Assembly (NCBI GenBank): GCA_022457155.1
Contig: JAJGOT010000017.1
Coordinates: forward strand, 2,817,501 to 2,881,500
Source: Cladopsammia gracilis
Lineage: Eukaryota > Cnidaria > Anthozoa > Scleractinia > Dendrophylliidae
DNA: 64,000 nucleotides
Direction: 5' to 3'
The notes under the pieces were generated by a model. It was not told the origin of the DNA, searched no databases, and saw nothing but the letters and a program-made list of their open reading frames with translations. Made by a program: the position numbers and the translations under genes. Below, piece by piece: positions 1 through 11,337 of this stretch; position 1 is the first letter of the stretch; the number at the start of each line of letters is the position of its first letter.

Positions 1-468
1 CAAGCTCAAAAACCTGATTAAAAAGGCCAAGGGGTCGTTTACGATCACTGCGCTTTCCTCGAAGCGACCGAAGGAGGTATAGAGGACGATACACCGTATT
101 CTCCATCCAAGCCAACAACCGCTCCGTGCTGACCCCGACAATCTTAACAGGCACTTCGCCTCGACAGCTGAGCGTGTCACTACTTCGTCTCCGGTGCTCA
201 ACGAGGACATTTACCGGCTGATCGATCGCCTTACAGATGATTCGCATTCGTCCTTCTGTTTCTGTCACTTCACTCATCTGGAAATGCTTAGAGAGATAAA
301 GGGATTGCGTTCGGACTGCTCGACCGGACCGGACAATATACCAGCTAAGTTCGTCAAACTGGAGGCCGATCATCTGGCCTCCCCGGCTGCTCACGCATAT
401 TATCAATTCATACCTTGACAGAAATGAATACCCCCTGTTGTGGAAAACTGCGCGCATTAGTCCGATTC

Positions 469-1328
469 TGAGGCTGCCCGCTGATTTTCATGTTACCCTT
501 CTTGGAAGGAAGGTTACTCAAACTCCTTCTGCTCGGGACCTCGGCCTGCAGGTGGACAGTACTCTAAGCTATGATGAACATGTCTCCCAAACTGTGTCCT
601 CGTGCAAAGGTAGCTTATGTCAGATTAATAGGGTAAAGCATCTGTTTGATGCTAGGACATTAGAACGGGTTATAAATACTTTAGTGTTTAGCAAGCTATA
701 CTACTGTTCTACGGTGTGGTCTAACACTTCAAAGAAAAAAATATTTCAAAACTGCAGAAAGTTCAGAATTTTTCTGGTAGAATTATCACTGGAAAGCGGA
801 AAATTGATCATATAACACCGGTAATAAGAGAGTTAAGGTGGCTCCCAGTGACCAGTTTTCTCAAGTATATACTTGGAGTTTTAGCGTTTAAATGTGTAAA
901 GGGGTGAGCCCCCAGTTATCTATGTGATAGAATTAAGACAAGTGCTTCTGTTCATGACCGCAATACCAAATATAAGAATAACCTGAACATTCCGGTGTAT
1001 AAGTCAGCAACTGGGCAACCCACACTTTTATCCCGCGCAACGAGTTTCTGGAATTCCCTTCCACGCGAAATAACAGAAAGTGATAGCTTACCAATATTTA
1101 AGGGACATTTAAAGGAATTTCTCTATAGTTTTTAATTAGTAATGCAATACATTTTTAATATTTATTGTATTTTTTTAATTGTAATTAGTTATTTAAGAGA
1201 CATTTAAAGGAATTCCTTAATAGTTTTTAATTAGCAATGTAATACATGTTAATATTTATTGTATTCTTTATTGTAATTAGTTTTTTTAAAAACCATTTAG
1301 TGGAAAAACTAATAAATCAATCTAATTC
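469..1328 (+). mobile_element. Nested 5'-truncated 3' end of a second non-LTR retrotransposon
   Basis: From 469 the sequence encodes the C-terminal part of a different reverse transcriptase: LLGRKVTQTPSARDLGLQVD, then SKLYYCSTVWSN, then after a frameshift near 745 RELRWLPV and FWNSLPREITESDSLPIFK. The 3' UTR is AT-rich and contains a tandem duplication of about 95 bp (1103-1197 and 1198-1290), ending in an ataaatcaatctaa-type tail. A short target duplication of ATTC (465-468 and 1325-1328) fits insertion by target-primed reverse transcription. Severe 5' truncation is normal for this class. Confidence 0.75.
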
Positions 1329-2130
1329 CTTAGGTGGACGAGCCACTGACAAATGACGAATATCGACCCATCTCTATTTTACCTGTACGATCTAAGGTTT
1401 ATGAGAACTTGGCTCTCCGCCAGATAACTGATTTTCTCAAGGAGAATGCCATCTTGCAATCTAACATCAGTTCATATCGCAAGTGTCACTCCACCACAAC
1501 CACAATGCTGGCGATTAGGGATGATATTCTAAAGGCCATGAAATGGGGTGAAATTACACTGGACGTCATGGCAGACTTCTCTAAGGCTTTCGATACCGTT
1601 GCCTTCAAGAAAGTCATGCCCAAGCTGCGCCTAATGGGTTTCTCGAGGTCCGCCCTGCAGTGGATGGCAAGCTATTTAACGGACCGGAAACAGTTTGTAC
1701 AAGTCGATGACCACTCATCAGCAAAAATCCGTACTACTTACGAGGTTCCTCAGGGATCAATTCTAGGACCCGTTTTGTTCAACCTTTAAGTAAATGACCT
1801 ATCTTCTGTTCTTCCATCTGAAGTTGTATGTCATCAGTACCCGGACGACACGACGATGTATACTCATTTCAGGCCATGTGATTTTGAGGTCGGCCAGTCG
1901 GTGATTCAAGACGCGCTAAATAACCTGCCAGACTGGTCCTTAGAATGCAACCTAGCCCTGAACTCAAAGAAAACAAAGGTGATGATGCTGTCATCAGCTC
2001 AGATGTCAAGGGCACATGGACTTGAGACATGTTCACTTAATCTCGCGGTTAATGGGAAAAGGCTCGAGCGTGTCTCAAACTTTCGCCTGCTGGGGACCCA
2101 AGTCAATCAACACCTTAATTGGAAGGAGAT
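1329..2130 (+). pseudogene. Reverse transcriptase domain of the outer non-LTR element
   Basis: This reverse transcriptase segment would copy element RNA into DNA at a nicked target. Visible motifs in order are NDEYRPISILP (RT motif 2), DFSKAFDTV (first catalytic Asp), PQGSILGPVLF (motif B), a YPDD box in QYPDDTTMYT where YADD is usual, and the thumb-proximal LNSKKTKVM and LLGTQV. A TAA stop at 1787-1789 lies directly after PVLFNL and interrupts the frame before the YPDD box. The 5' part of the protein is displaced upstream by the nested insertion. It is a relic rather than a working gene. Confidence 0.82.
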
Positions 2131-2133
2131 TAA

Positions 2134-2407
2134 TGATGGCGGTCATCTTGGCGCCCATTTTGATTGACGTCACGCACCTCCAGCAACGTCATAACCCATA
2201 ATATTTACCTCATCTTGTAGAGCAAATCACAGGCTATCTATTAGATATACAATACGTTCGAAATATTTTAACACCACAAACCATCCACCCACCCACCCAC
2301 CCATACCACGGTTGTGGTTTAAGTTTGCGTGTCTGTCCTAGAGTTAATGCTGACTGTACATGTACAGTTTAGTTTTCCATAATTGCAACCGTGTTATGAT
2401 TTCTTAA
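2134..2407 (+). repeat. Dispersed repeat, left part (continues at 4150)
   Basis: This begins with tggcggtcatcttgg where the reverse transcriptase homology ends. It matches 11338-11640 closely and collinearly, including a shared gactgtacatgtacag palindrome. In this copy a Penelope-like element has inserted at 2408-4149. I did not recognise the family. Confidence 0.7.
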
Positions 2408-2463
2408 CACGAGAATTTAGTTTTATCGACTGAGTAGATTTGGTAAATTAAACATCGTAAAAA

Positions 2464-2512
2464 GATTCAAATAGCTGACGTTTCGAACGCTAGCCCTTCG
2501 TCGGAGCGAATC
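2464..2512 (-). ncRNA. Hammerhead ribozyme of PLE, left (inverted) end
   Basis: This is the reverse complement of the hammerhead at 3989-4037, with a few differences (stem II GGGC/GTTC with wobble pairs). It lies in the inverted left end of the same element, so the two ribozymes face in opposite directions. Confidence 0.7.
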
Positions 2513-2696
2513 AAGGAATTGTGGGTAGTGTGTGGTTTTATATAGTAAGCGGTGGAGCTACGCTGTTGGTGGAAATTTGGTAACGTGAAAAACAAATGTA
2601 AATTAGTTGAATTAAAGCGTTCGTTGATTTCGTGGGGTTTGAGAGTACCAATTTGAAGGATGATTTTTTTTGTTCTATCAGAATCATCACTACATG

Positions 2697-3870
2697 CTCA
2701 ATGCCGAATTAGTTTTGACACTTTACTGTTTTTCATTTTCCCAAAACTACTACAAACAAGTAAATGGAGTCGCCATGGGCACCGAAATGGTACCAAGCTA
2801 CGCTAACCTTTTTGTAGGCTACGTCGAAAACAATTTTTTCAATCAGTACCACGGAACCAAATCCGAACTCTACGGCTGCTATATCGATGATAGCATTGGC
2901 GGTACCTCTTCCAGTAAAGAGGAACTTAATCAATTCATAACTTCTGTCAATACTTTTCATCAAGCTCTAAAATATTCCTGGGAAATTTCCGAACCCTCAG
3001 TCGCTTTTCTTGACGTCAATATTTCAATCAACGGCAACAGTTTATCCAAAAGTGTGCACTACAAAATTACAGATTCCCACAGGTATCTGTTACTCCGCAT
3101 TCTCAATTTCTCAGACTTCGACGTCTATGTAGTGATGACTCTACGTTTTCCAACAAATCAGAAGAAATGCGCCAGTTTTTCAAGAAACGTTGGTACCCTG
3201 ACTCTGTTGTTAATACGGGCCAACAGGCGTGCACAACAGATCGACAGACAACCAACACTACAAACGTCACAGAAGGAAGAGAACGAGAGAATTCCATTCA
3301 CCCTCACGTTCCACCCACACAACAACACAGTCAAAAGCATCATTTTAAAACAATTCAAATTACTCTAAAACGACTCCAAACTGGCCGAATTTTTTCACAA
3401 CCCCCACTAATTTCATTCAAACATGACAAAAACATAGGCAACGTTCTAACTACGAGCGCACCGAAATCTGACGATGAACCGGGAACTTTTAAATGCACAC
3501 GCACACGATGTAACACTTGTCCTTTCTTTCACAACGCGGACAAAATAACGGGACCCAAACGATCTACTAAAATCACTGATCGTTTCACATGCACCTCCGT
3601 AAATGTTATCTACTGCATAACATGTCCTTTTTTTAAACGATATACATTGGCGAAACAGGGAGGAGACTGGGCAACCGTTTTTCGTGAACGAACATCTCCG
3701 AGACGTTGGAAAAAATGACAGAGACGCATCCAAACTAGTCGAGCGTCATTTCAATCTTACTAACCATTCTAAACAACACATGACAATCTGCGGCCTTTCC
3801 CTACACCAGGGTAACAGAAACGTAGAACAAAAAACTCATCTTTCAAATCGGCACTTTCAAACCCCACGGA
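2697..3870 (+). pseudogene. PLE reverse transcriptase/GIY-YIG polyprotein, 5'-truncated and frameshifted
   Basis: PLE polyproteins prime and copy element RNA at nicked ends. The first frame shows YYKQVNGVAMGTEMVPSYAN (motif B region), the catalytic YIDD in CYIDDSIGG, and SVAFLDVNI. The frame shifts near 3100, continues with MRQFFKKRWYPDS and a Cys-rich linker (TFKCTRTRCNTCPF), then shifts again near 3650 into RFREHLRDVG, the second half of the GIY-YIG nuclease. The N-terminal reverse transcriptase motifs are absent. At least two frameshifts make it non-functional. Confidence 0.8.
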
Positions 3871-3988
3871 ATCAACGAACGCTTTTCATTCAACTTATTT
3901 ACATTTGGTTTTTCACGTCACCAAATTTTCACCGATGGCGTAGTTCCACCGCTTACTATATAAAACCACACACTACCCACAATTCCTT

Positions 3989-4037
3989 GATTCGCTCCGA
4001 CGAAGGGCTAGCGCTCGAAACGTCAGCGATTTGAATC
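3989..4037 (+). ncRNA. Hammerhead ribozyme of PLE, right end
   Basis: Core order is stem I (TCGCT pairing with AGCGA, outer GATTC with GAATC), box CCGACGA (consensus CUGANGA, here U to C), stem II GGGC/GCTC with a four-base loop, GAAA, and the cleavage context ACGTC. It matches the minimal type I hammerheads known in PLE terminal repeats. The U to C change in the core may weaken cleavage. Confidence 0.75.
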
Positions 4038-4149
4038 TTTTTTGCGGTGGTCAATTTACCTTATCGACTCAGTCGATCTAACTAAATTCTCGTGTTTCAC
4101 CCCCCACCGACGCAGCGCCACAGTTTCTCTAGAAACTAACCCCATTCAT

Positions 4150-4330
4150 TTATGATTTCTTAATACAATCCTGTTAACCCTGGTTCATACCAATGACATA
4201 ACGATATAAAATCATGGACATAAAGACATAAACAAAAGATCATTTTTTTTTCCTTATGTCGTTATGTACATGTTATTATGTTCCCATTGTGTCGTTGTGT
4301 AGTGTTGTTCACACTGGTGACTTAAAATAT
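4150..4330 (+). repeat. Dispersed repeat, right part (continues from 2407)
   Basis: After the PLE target duplication the sequence matches the second copy at 11600-11720, including a taacgatataa / cataacgacataaac / gtcgttatgta inverted motif. The true right end is unclear. Confidence 0.6.
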
Positions 4331-5617
4331 CGATATAAATTGTGGTTTGTATTTTTTTTTTTTGTAAACAAGGCTTTATTCTGTCAGCCCACCTGTGCTC
4401 CATCAATATATTAAATTCTGAAAGGTTATAGTTTTTAACTTCAAGAAAAAAACAACATTCAACCCGTTTACCTTTTCAGAAGTTTCCTTTTTCTTGTCGG
4501 TGATCAATATACTTGATAGACAAAGCGATAGATATTCTTAATCCCCCATACAGACCTCTTTTTACTGAAGGTTGTAATTCTCGCAACTTACCATTGAACA
4601 TTGCAAAACACATCAAAATGCGTTTCTCACCGAAACGTTGATCATCATAATTGCCCATTAAAAATATGCGAGGCGGCGTTTCAAAGCACATCAGTCAAAC
4701 GATATAGGAATACATTCTGCTCTCTTTAAAGTATTGGTTTAAAAAGAGGATAATATAATACATATTAATGTCGGCCATCTGCAAAGCACTGCTTTTATTA
4801 AAATAAACAAACAAACTTACACACAAGAGGCAAGTTCGTTTGCGTCTTGTCTTAAATATTTTAGCGAAAGCATAGAAATATTAAAATTCACGATAACTTA
4901 TGTCTTTAAATAATAAAGAATCGAATATCTCGTCGAACTCCCAAATGTCTTCTCATTTAACTGTCAGAGAAGACTAACAGGTGGCTTTTAATTTGCATTT
5001 GCATGTAGGTAGAAAACGAATATTAAGTAATTTAGACGAAAGGCGAAAATAGATGTAGCAGGTAGATGTCAATATTCAATAGTTTCAGTTCGCATTCCGC
5101 CAGGTGGCCCACAAATGGGCGATTTCAACTCGGATCCTGTAGCATGAACATTACAGCGGTTACCAATAACGCACGACCCACCGCCTTCAAAAGTGGCGGC
5201 TAAAGTTGCGTTTTGGTGGACGTCATTGAACGAAAAGCCGTTTAAATTGCAGGCAAAGCTCAGCAACCTTTCCGGGAATTCGAAAAAGTGTTCTTGAAAT
5301 GATCAAACAATAGAGGCCGATCGCTCACGAGAGGTTTTAACATAAAGTTTGCTCGCTTGTTCAAGGCAGTAATCGTCTTGAACTTTTAATTCGAAATATT
5401 TATCAACGCACCATTAAACGCTTACGTTACTGTACATTTGATCAAGAAGTGTAATACATACTCTTTCATTAAATTGTTAACTAATACGAGTCAGAATCTT
5501 TAAGTAGTCACTTACAAGAAAGTAAAAACAAAGGAAAAACCACTCGGTAATTCACAGAAGTGGTCGCGGTCGCTTATACGGGAGCGATCACGCACAAGAA
5601 CGTTCAGTCATGCATAG
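4331..5617. other. No gene recognised
   Basis: AT-rich sequence with poly-T runs. A 65-residue minus-strand open frame at 5069-5266 (containing AATFEGGGSCVIGNRCNVH) has a protein-like composition, but no splice sites or family match were seen, so it is not called. Confidence 0.4.
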
Positions 5618-6358
5618 CAGGGCGCTGAAAAGAATGGGCGGTGCAACGCGCCCACAGCGCTTGAGCGATGTGTGATGCGGAGCGAGACTGGACCCAGCGC
5701 GCTCGACGGGTCCCGAGTTCAAACATGGCGGCAAATGAGGTTCGCTGAATGTTGAATTTTATTGATGCAAGAGGCTGCAAGCAGCCTATACTCATGCGAA
5801 TGCGTAAGAAAGTTTTATAATACAGTGTGTATATATATAAACATGATAAGAAGATGTCCGACATGGAGAAGAGTTTATCCTTTCATTCAGTCATCGTTCC
5901 TGCAAACCACGTTGTTTACTATTGAATGTTTTGTAAATGAAGGCTGTACCACAATGAAGCCAGTGATTCTTCTACGTCTTATATATACCTAACGTGAACA
6001 TTAGTTGTGTAAGTAGGGTTGTAGGAGACGCTGTCGTGACGCTTAAGTAATGCTGTTTTACCGGAAGTGAAAGTAGCCGGAAGTCACTAAACAGGAAGTG
6101 TAAATGGCAAAGCTATGAACCGGAAGAGCACAATTTAAAATACGCGTGCATAAATTTGCATGCAAAATCGTGACACAAAAAAAAAAAAGAAAAAGAAGAA
6201 GAAAAACCGAGGCCATTTTATAACAAACGCCGCTACGCGCATGAGTAAAAATGATAAAACTCGGGACCTGTCGAGCGCGCTCGGCCCAGTCTCGCTCCGC
6301 ATCACACATCGCTCAAGCGCTGTGGGCGCGTCCACCGCCCATTCTTTTCAGCGCCCTG
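5618..6358. mobile_element. hAT-like non-autonomous DNA transposon
   Basis: Terminal inverted repeats of about 105 bp start CAGGGCGCTGAAAAGAATGG at the left and are mirrored at the right. The flanks atgcatag and atcatagc resemble a diverged 8-bp target duplication. CAGGG ends and 8-bp duplications are typical of hAT elements. No transposase is present. The interior contains an A-rich run (6177-6200) that produces meaningless poly-Phe/Lys frames. Confidence 0.65.
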
Positions 6359-7509
6359 ATCATAGCCTTAACATTGCGTTACGGTTTGTAGCATTGCGTT
6401 ACGTGCTTTAACATCCCATAAAGCGTTGTAACATTTCGTTACGTGTTGTATAGGGTTAAACTTGTTCCTGCTGTCAAGTTACAAATGCAAATTCTATACA
6501 CTTAAGTTTGCCACAAACTTTAATTTGTAACATTCTCTTATTCAAGCGTTCCATTTTTACCAACATTTCATTGCTCCGCGATCCGGCAAGTGAGTTTTAA
6601 AAGATGACACTTTTCCCGTCAGCCTCGAGCAAATATTCACTGTGATATTTAACTTGAACGCGGTTAACGCTTTCGGGCCGTGCTCAGAACCTCTGTATAT
6701 CATGATTTATTTCGTGAAGAATCTTTTATGGTGTTGAGGTCTTGGATTTTAAGCAAACGTTAACTACGCATGTTAACTTCCTTTCCAGGGATAGCCGCAC
6801 GGCAAAGACGGTGTGCTAGAACTACTGTAGTTATCAAAGTATTTACAACTGATATTATTTACACATGTTGCTGTATGCGTTATTAGAAATAGTTATTAAG
6901 GAAGCATCCAAAAAGTTAAGTTTGTATTGTTGTAATTACCATTTTTTTTTATATATTTTTAATTTACCTTCATCCCAAACAAGTTAAACGAGCTTTAATT
7001 GTCTCCCCTCGGATCATTATATAAATGGAATATAGTACTGTCACATGTTTATTTTTATTGTAACTAGTGTAACTGATATAAGAAGCGAGAATAAAATGTC
7101 CAAAGACCGGAGATGTCAGAAAAAAAAAAAAATATGTTTTACAGAGCGGTGCCGAAGTAGAAGAAACGAATTTCACAGGAGTCATTCTTTATCGTGGCAA
7201 AAACTCATTTTGTCAAGAGACCTAAAGTAGAAATTTGGGAAATTACTTAAGTGCGTAACGTGTATTATTAGATCTGGCCATGTTTCAAAGAGCTGTCAGT
7301 CCAATTCACTTTATTTTCCATCAAAGCGCTTTCGGGCAATTACGACCTTGATGAAAATGTCGCTTCTTTTAATTAATTTATTTTTTTCAATTTTTATTCA
7401 TGGGCATCCAATTTAGCTAGGCTAGTTTAAATGAAATCCTGACTAAAATAAATATTAAATAATATAACAAAACAAAGGCATATAAAAATATAAAACTACA
7501 GATAATCGC
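6359..7509. other. No gene recognised
   Basis: AT-rich sequence with short A/T homopolymers. No open frame with recognisable motifs on either strand. Confidence 0.4.
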
Positions 7510-8830
7510 TAAGGCCCGGTTCAAACGTCGAACCTTACATGTGTCGAACCTAATACCTATTTAAGTCGACCCAAACTATTAAGTTCGACTGTTCATTCAG
7601 ACGGTCGAACTTTACAATGGTAATACAATGGTTTCTAGGGGTATTTGCGATAAATACCTCGATTAATATTTCAAAATTCCCCAAAATATCACGGCTTCGG
7701 CTTGATGTGTTATTCGAAAGCTCAGTATAAATAAATAAATTAATAAATAAACAAAACAAAAACAAAAAAGAGCTTTTTAAAGAAACTTCAACGACAGAAA
7801 AAAAAATTACTTTTGCCGATTTCGACGTAAATTGATGCCATAATTTTATAGTATACCCGTCGTTAGAAATTCAATCTCACCGTGTTTCCTATGTAAAGAT
7901 ATAGCTGGCCGAAATCTGTCAAAACAATTGCTCTAATGGATAACTAGCATAATGTACCAACAACAGAGTTTTATCGTACAGAGTAAAAACCAATATATAT
8001 ATATATTTACCTCGTAAAATGATTCCTTATCTCGTGTAGATGTTCAGTATAATTGATGGGCGAAGATTGATAATTTCAATCTCAGGTGTAGAACCCTGTT
8101 TTTTCAGCTCGATTTTCGCCACTAGTCCGCGAGTATCGTGAAACACCGAAAACACAGTTTCTCGCAGAAATATGAGTTACATGTATCATAATTGCCTATT
8201 CAAAATATATGCAGCGACACTGGAAAATACAAAGTGAGTTGTCAATCAGTGTCAGTCAAATGGTATATCTGCTCCAGCTAAAACAAAATGCTAGTTGTAA
8301 AATAGCTTTCTCTGAATTCCGATTTTCATAAAAATGATATTAATAAAGCGTAGTGTACAGTCAGTGAATGATTTGCATCGCAGCATATCATTTAGACAAC
8401 AACATCATCATTCAGATGATTATTAGGAGACGTTACAACGAAATAAATTGTAGGTTAAATCTAACGTTCCAATGTTCGCTGATATGCTAACAAGGTTTTA
8501 AGTCGGGGAATGTTATTTCAAGTGACTTTGCTCTTATTTAAAAGTATGTTGTTTGATTCAGAAGGAAAATAAGGCTAATATAGTACATGCTATTAACTGA
8601 GTAACTTTCAAGCAAGGTAAGCCCTACGGCATACATCGCACTAACCATGAGCTTGATTCAGTCGAACCTATTAATTTGGAAATAGGCTCACGGATAGATA
8701 GTACGACGTTTGCGGCAAATAAGGTCGACCCTATTCAAAAGGTTCGAGTTCGGAATTAGTTCCAATAGCAAGGTCGGATATTACGACTCTGGAGCGAATT
8801 TGCGGCAAACGTCGTTTTAAACACGCGCCG
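7510..8830. repeat. Possible diverged Harbinger-like element
   Basis: The left end (aaggcccggttcaaacgtcg, then catgtgtcgaacctaat) closely resembles the terminal sequence of the palindromic TTA-flanked MITEs at 15817 and 55496. The right part (8660-8815) has repeated GTCGAAC/GGTTCGA-type motifs. A matching right terminus was not identified, so the extent is a guess. Confidence 0.35.
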
Positions 8831-8938
8831 AACTAAATATTAAATAAATTATGCAAATATTAAATGAATCATGCAAATCGCATGGATCCGACAAAATGCG
8901 TGAAAGCAGCGTCTCCCACATCTGTCAAACACTGATTC

Positions 8939-8956
8939 CCCCCCCCCCCCCCCCCC
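8939..8956. repeat. C homopolymer
   Basis: A run of about 18 C immediately upstream of the Cys-rich open frame. It is likely length-variable and prone to sequencing error. Confidence 0.8.
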
Positions 8957-8994
8957 GTGAGCATGCGCTGCACAAAGACGTTTTCGCATGCAAA

Positions 8995-9303
8995 ATGGCT
9001 GCATTCAGGAAATCTCTTCCACGAGTCGCTCAGCCGGAAATGTTCAGTTCGTGTTTTGAAGTTCCAAAATACATTTGCCTCCTATGCGAATTATCCATGT
9101 GTAACAAATGCTTCGTTTTTGAAGATGACAAAGATGCGTCTGGATGGATCGTCGGCAGATGCGTTGGATATTGTGAATGCTGCAATAAAGATCGTAAACA
9201 AGGCCCTAGTCAACAACAGGCTGCCGTAGACTGTTACAATGAGGAGGAAAATAGGAAAGAATATATTCGGCCAAGTTCAATTTATTTTTTAGCTATGAAT
9301 TAA
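8995..9303 (+). CDS. Small Cys-rich open frame, unrecognised
   Basis: The frame of 102 codons begins MAAFRKSLPRV at an ATG in a good context (aaaatggct). Its centre has six cysteines in CxxC-like pairs (YICLLCELSMCNKCFVF, then GRCVGYCECC) around a GW motif, which suggests a small zinc-binding fold. It ends at a TAA followed by A-rich sequence. An upstream in-frame extension exists but crosses the C homopolymer. Such Cys-pair modules occur at the ends of transposon-encoded and host proteins, so function is not assigned. It could be a chance frame. Confidence 0.3.
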   Translation: MAAFRKSLPRVAQPEMFSSCFEVPKYICLLCELSMCNKCFVFEDDKDASGWIVGRCVGYCECCNKDRKQGPSQQQAAVDCYNEEENRKEYIRPSSIYFLAMN

Positions 9304-9664
9304 ATTGCATTTGCCTCGAGAACAAAAAAAATATTTTCAAATTATAACAAACGCTCAAAGCAAAAAAAAAAAATCACTAGTAAGCTTTCATTTTTATTCA
9401 TTTATTCAGTAGTTAGCAACAGCTAAGGTTCGTTCTCCACGAGACCCGTCAGTCCTTTACTATGACCGTTGGCCGCCGTTTTGGATAATTAGCGTAACCC
9501 CCACCCCAGGCTCACGAACTAAAGAAAACGCCCAGGCAAAATAGGGTTATGGCTTTTCTCCGATTTTTCCAAGACCATTTATTGCTAGTACATTGAGCTA
9601 TTCAGCACCTATTTGTTAATACCCAAGACACATTTTGGTAAAGTTTAAAGTTTGGCGACAATCG

Positions 9665-9678
9665 GTCGCCATGGTAAC
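9665..9678. promoter_or_regulatory. RFX X-box-like palindrome
   Basis: GTCGCCATGGTAAC fits the X-box consensus GTNRCC(N0-3)RGYAAC bound by RFX factors. No adjacent gene was recognised. Confidence 0.35.
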
Positions 9679-9870
9679 GAGATATAATGTCATAAGTAGA
9701 ATGAGGTCAAGCCACTTTTAAATAACAATGCTTTTTTTAATAAACACTGAATGGCAAGAGCCAACGGACAACTGCAAAGGTACCGGATCCTGGAGGATCT
9801 AGTCAGCAAATTTACGACTGAAGTAATAAACAATATAAGAAAGGCTGACTGTACAGTTGGGGAAAAAAAT

Positions 9871-9913
9871 GTATATTTCCAATATTTCGTCAGGCACGGC
9901 CTGACTTCTTCAG
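9871..9913 (-). ncRNA. Hammerhead-like motif of the second PLE (candidate)
   Basis: On the minus strand: CTGAAGA, a perfect 7-bp stem II (GTCAGGC/GCCTGAC with loop CGT), GAAA, and a 4-bp stem III (TATT/AATA with loop GGA) followed by TAC. The core fits a hammerhead well. No stem I partner was found, so activity is doubtful. Confidence 0.5.
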
Positions 9914-10059
9914 GGTACTGATTATAGGCAACATCGTTACTATTCAAATAACCAAGAAACAATGGAATATAAGGTTACAAGCAAAAACGTTACAAAATTC
10001 AAATAATACAAGATAAGTAATAAAAGATGACATGTGCTATAAATATAAAATAGGGGGGT

Positions 10060-11190
10060 TTACAATTCCCGCGCTTATTGATACCCTTGGGTTCAAGTGT
10101 TTGACCCCGTTCTATTAATAATCCCTCCCTAGCTTTGCGTGTAGCGTCACGAGATAAATGCATGAGTTCTAATGGGATGAGTTTTTTTTCATGTCAGTGG
10201 GTGAATGGTTGTCGGAAAGAAAATGGTCTGAAACTGTAGTAGGTCTCGAGGTAGGGGTGGGTCTGTCAACTGGTCTTCGGTGTTCGTTAAATCTGTCTTT
10301 AAGTCGCCGTTTCGTTTTACCTATGTACTGTTTGTTACAACGTCGGCAGTGTACCATGTAGATGAGATTTTTTGAGTTACAGTCAATGTGATGTGTGATA
10401 GTTCTTGTTTCCCCAGTGACAGAAAATGAGTAGTTAGTACGTCCATCAGTAATGTAGCTACAAGTGAGGCAGTTGCTTCCGCATTTAAAGGATCCCCTGG
10501 GCAGGTTGGTTTGTGTGTCGCTATTAGTACGTAGTTTGGATCTAACTAGTATGTCAATAAGATTGCTAGTGCGTCGGTAGGCGACAATGGGTGTGGATGT
10601 AAATATACTAGCGCAACGTTGGGAAGAGGAGAGAATACTGAAATATTTACGAATGACGGATGGAATAGAGCGAAGGGCAGGGTTGTATGTGATAACAAAA
10701 GGAACACGACTGGGTGAGTCTGATGTGGTAATACTTGGTTTGAGTGCCTCAGTACGTGTGATGGCGTGAATACGTTGTACCTCGCGTTTGAGGAAACAGA
10801 GGTTGTAACCACGAACATTAAGGTATTGTATAAGTTCGTTGGTGCGTTGTACGAAGGTGTCGTCAGAAGAGCATATACGTCGTAGTCTGAGGCCGAGGCT
10901 AAATGGAATGGCTCGTTTGGTATGAAATGGGTGACATGAGGAATGTAAGAGGTACTGATGTTTGTCCGTAGGCTTAGTGTATAGATCTGTGACGATGACA
11001 CCATTGTCTAGAGAGACATTGACATCAAGAAATGGTATGCACTGTGATGAATGGGAGGAAGTGAACTTGATGGTGGGGTGACGGTTGTTAAGGTAAGAGA
11101 TGAATGAAAGTAGGTTGCTCTCCTTTGAGTCCATATCATGAATATATCGTCGATGAACCGCCACCAGATATGTGGTTGAAATGGTGCATG
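10060..11190 (-). pseudogene. PLE reverse transcriptase (C-terminal half) with GIY-YIG endonuclease
   Basis: The catalytic region WWRFIDDIFMIW (FIDD in place of YxDD) lies at 11120-11160 in one frame. The frame then shifts to a long open segment ending at 10169 with CIPFLDVNVSLD, TKPTDKHQYLLH, a Cys-rich linker (FKCGSNCLTCSY) and the nuclease core LIYMVHCRRCNKQYIGKTKR followed by RFNEHRRPVD. After a further frameshift at about 10185 the tail (ERGQTLEPKGINKRG) continues to about 10070. Two frameshifts plus the missing N-terminus make it a pseudogene. Confidence 0.82.
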
Positions 11191-11337
11191 TTTTTTGTTT
11201 TTTGTTTTTACCTTTTTTCGGTGAAAATGGTAAAATGCTACCAAAAGCAGCAAAACGTTTAATGTATTATATTTTGTACTCTAGCAAAAAATATTTGCAA
11301 TTTCCGCATTTTTTCGATGAATTGGAATTTTTTGTAG

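Larger units (their letters stand above)
1..2133 (+). mobile_element. Non-LTR retrotransposon (Jockey/CR1-like) fragment, interrupted by a second retrotransposon
   Basis: The left edge cuts into a non-LTR element. Positions 1-468 encode the linker between endonuclease and reverse transcriptase (for example STGPDNIPAKFVKLEADHLA, read with one frame change), ending in WKTARISPI. The reading resumes at about 1329 with VDEPLTNDEYRPIS, the next part of the same protein, so 469-1328 is an insertion. The element then runs through the reverse transcriptase palm to about 2130, where a different dispersed repeat begins. Frame changes and stops show it is dead. The clade assignment rests on motif style only. 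Confidence 0.8.
2408..4149 (+). mobile_element. Penelope-like element (PLE) with inverted terminal regions
   Basis: The element is bounded by a perfect 14-bp target duplication (ttatgatttcttaa at 2394-2407 and 4150-4163) inside the repeat that matches 11338-11720. Its ends are long inverted repeats (about 2408-2590 and about 3900-4094), each carrying a hammerhead ribozyme sequence, plus an extra 55-bp tail at the right end. It encodes a PLE reverse transcriptase C-terminal part followed by a GIY-YIG endonuclease, broken by frameshifts. Hammerheads in the terminal repeats are an established PLE trait. Confidence 0.85.
9840..11205 (-). mobile_element. Second Penelope-like element, reverse orientation, 5'-truncated
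   Basis: Minus-strand PLE of a family different from the one at 2408-4149. It starts within the reverse transcriptase near 11205, runs through a GIY-YIG endonuclease and ends beyond a hammerhead-like motif at 9871-9913. Its protein is closely related to the third copy at 62972-63605, including the shared string VITYNPALRSI. Confidence 0.75.

Noticed and set aside
6058..6411. Frames with poly-Phe or poly-Lys
   Set aside because: Caused by an A-rich run inside the hAT-like element.
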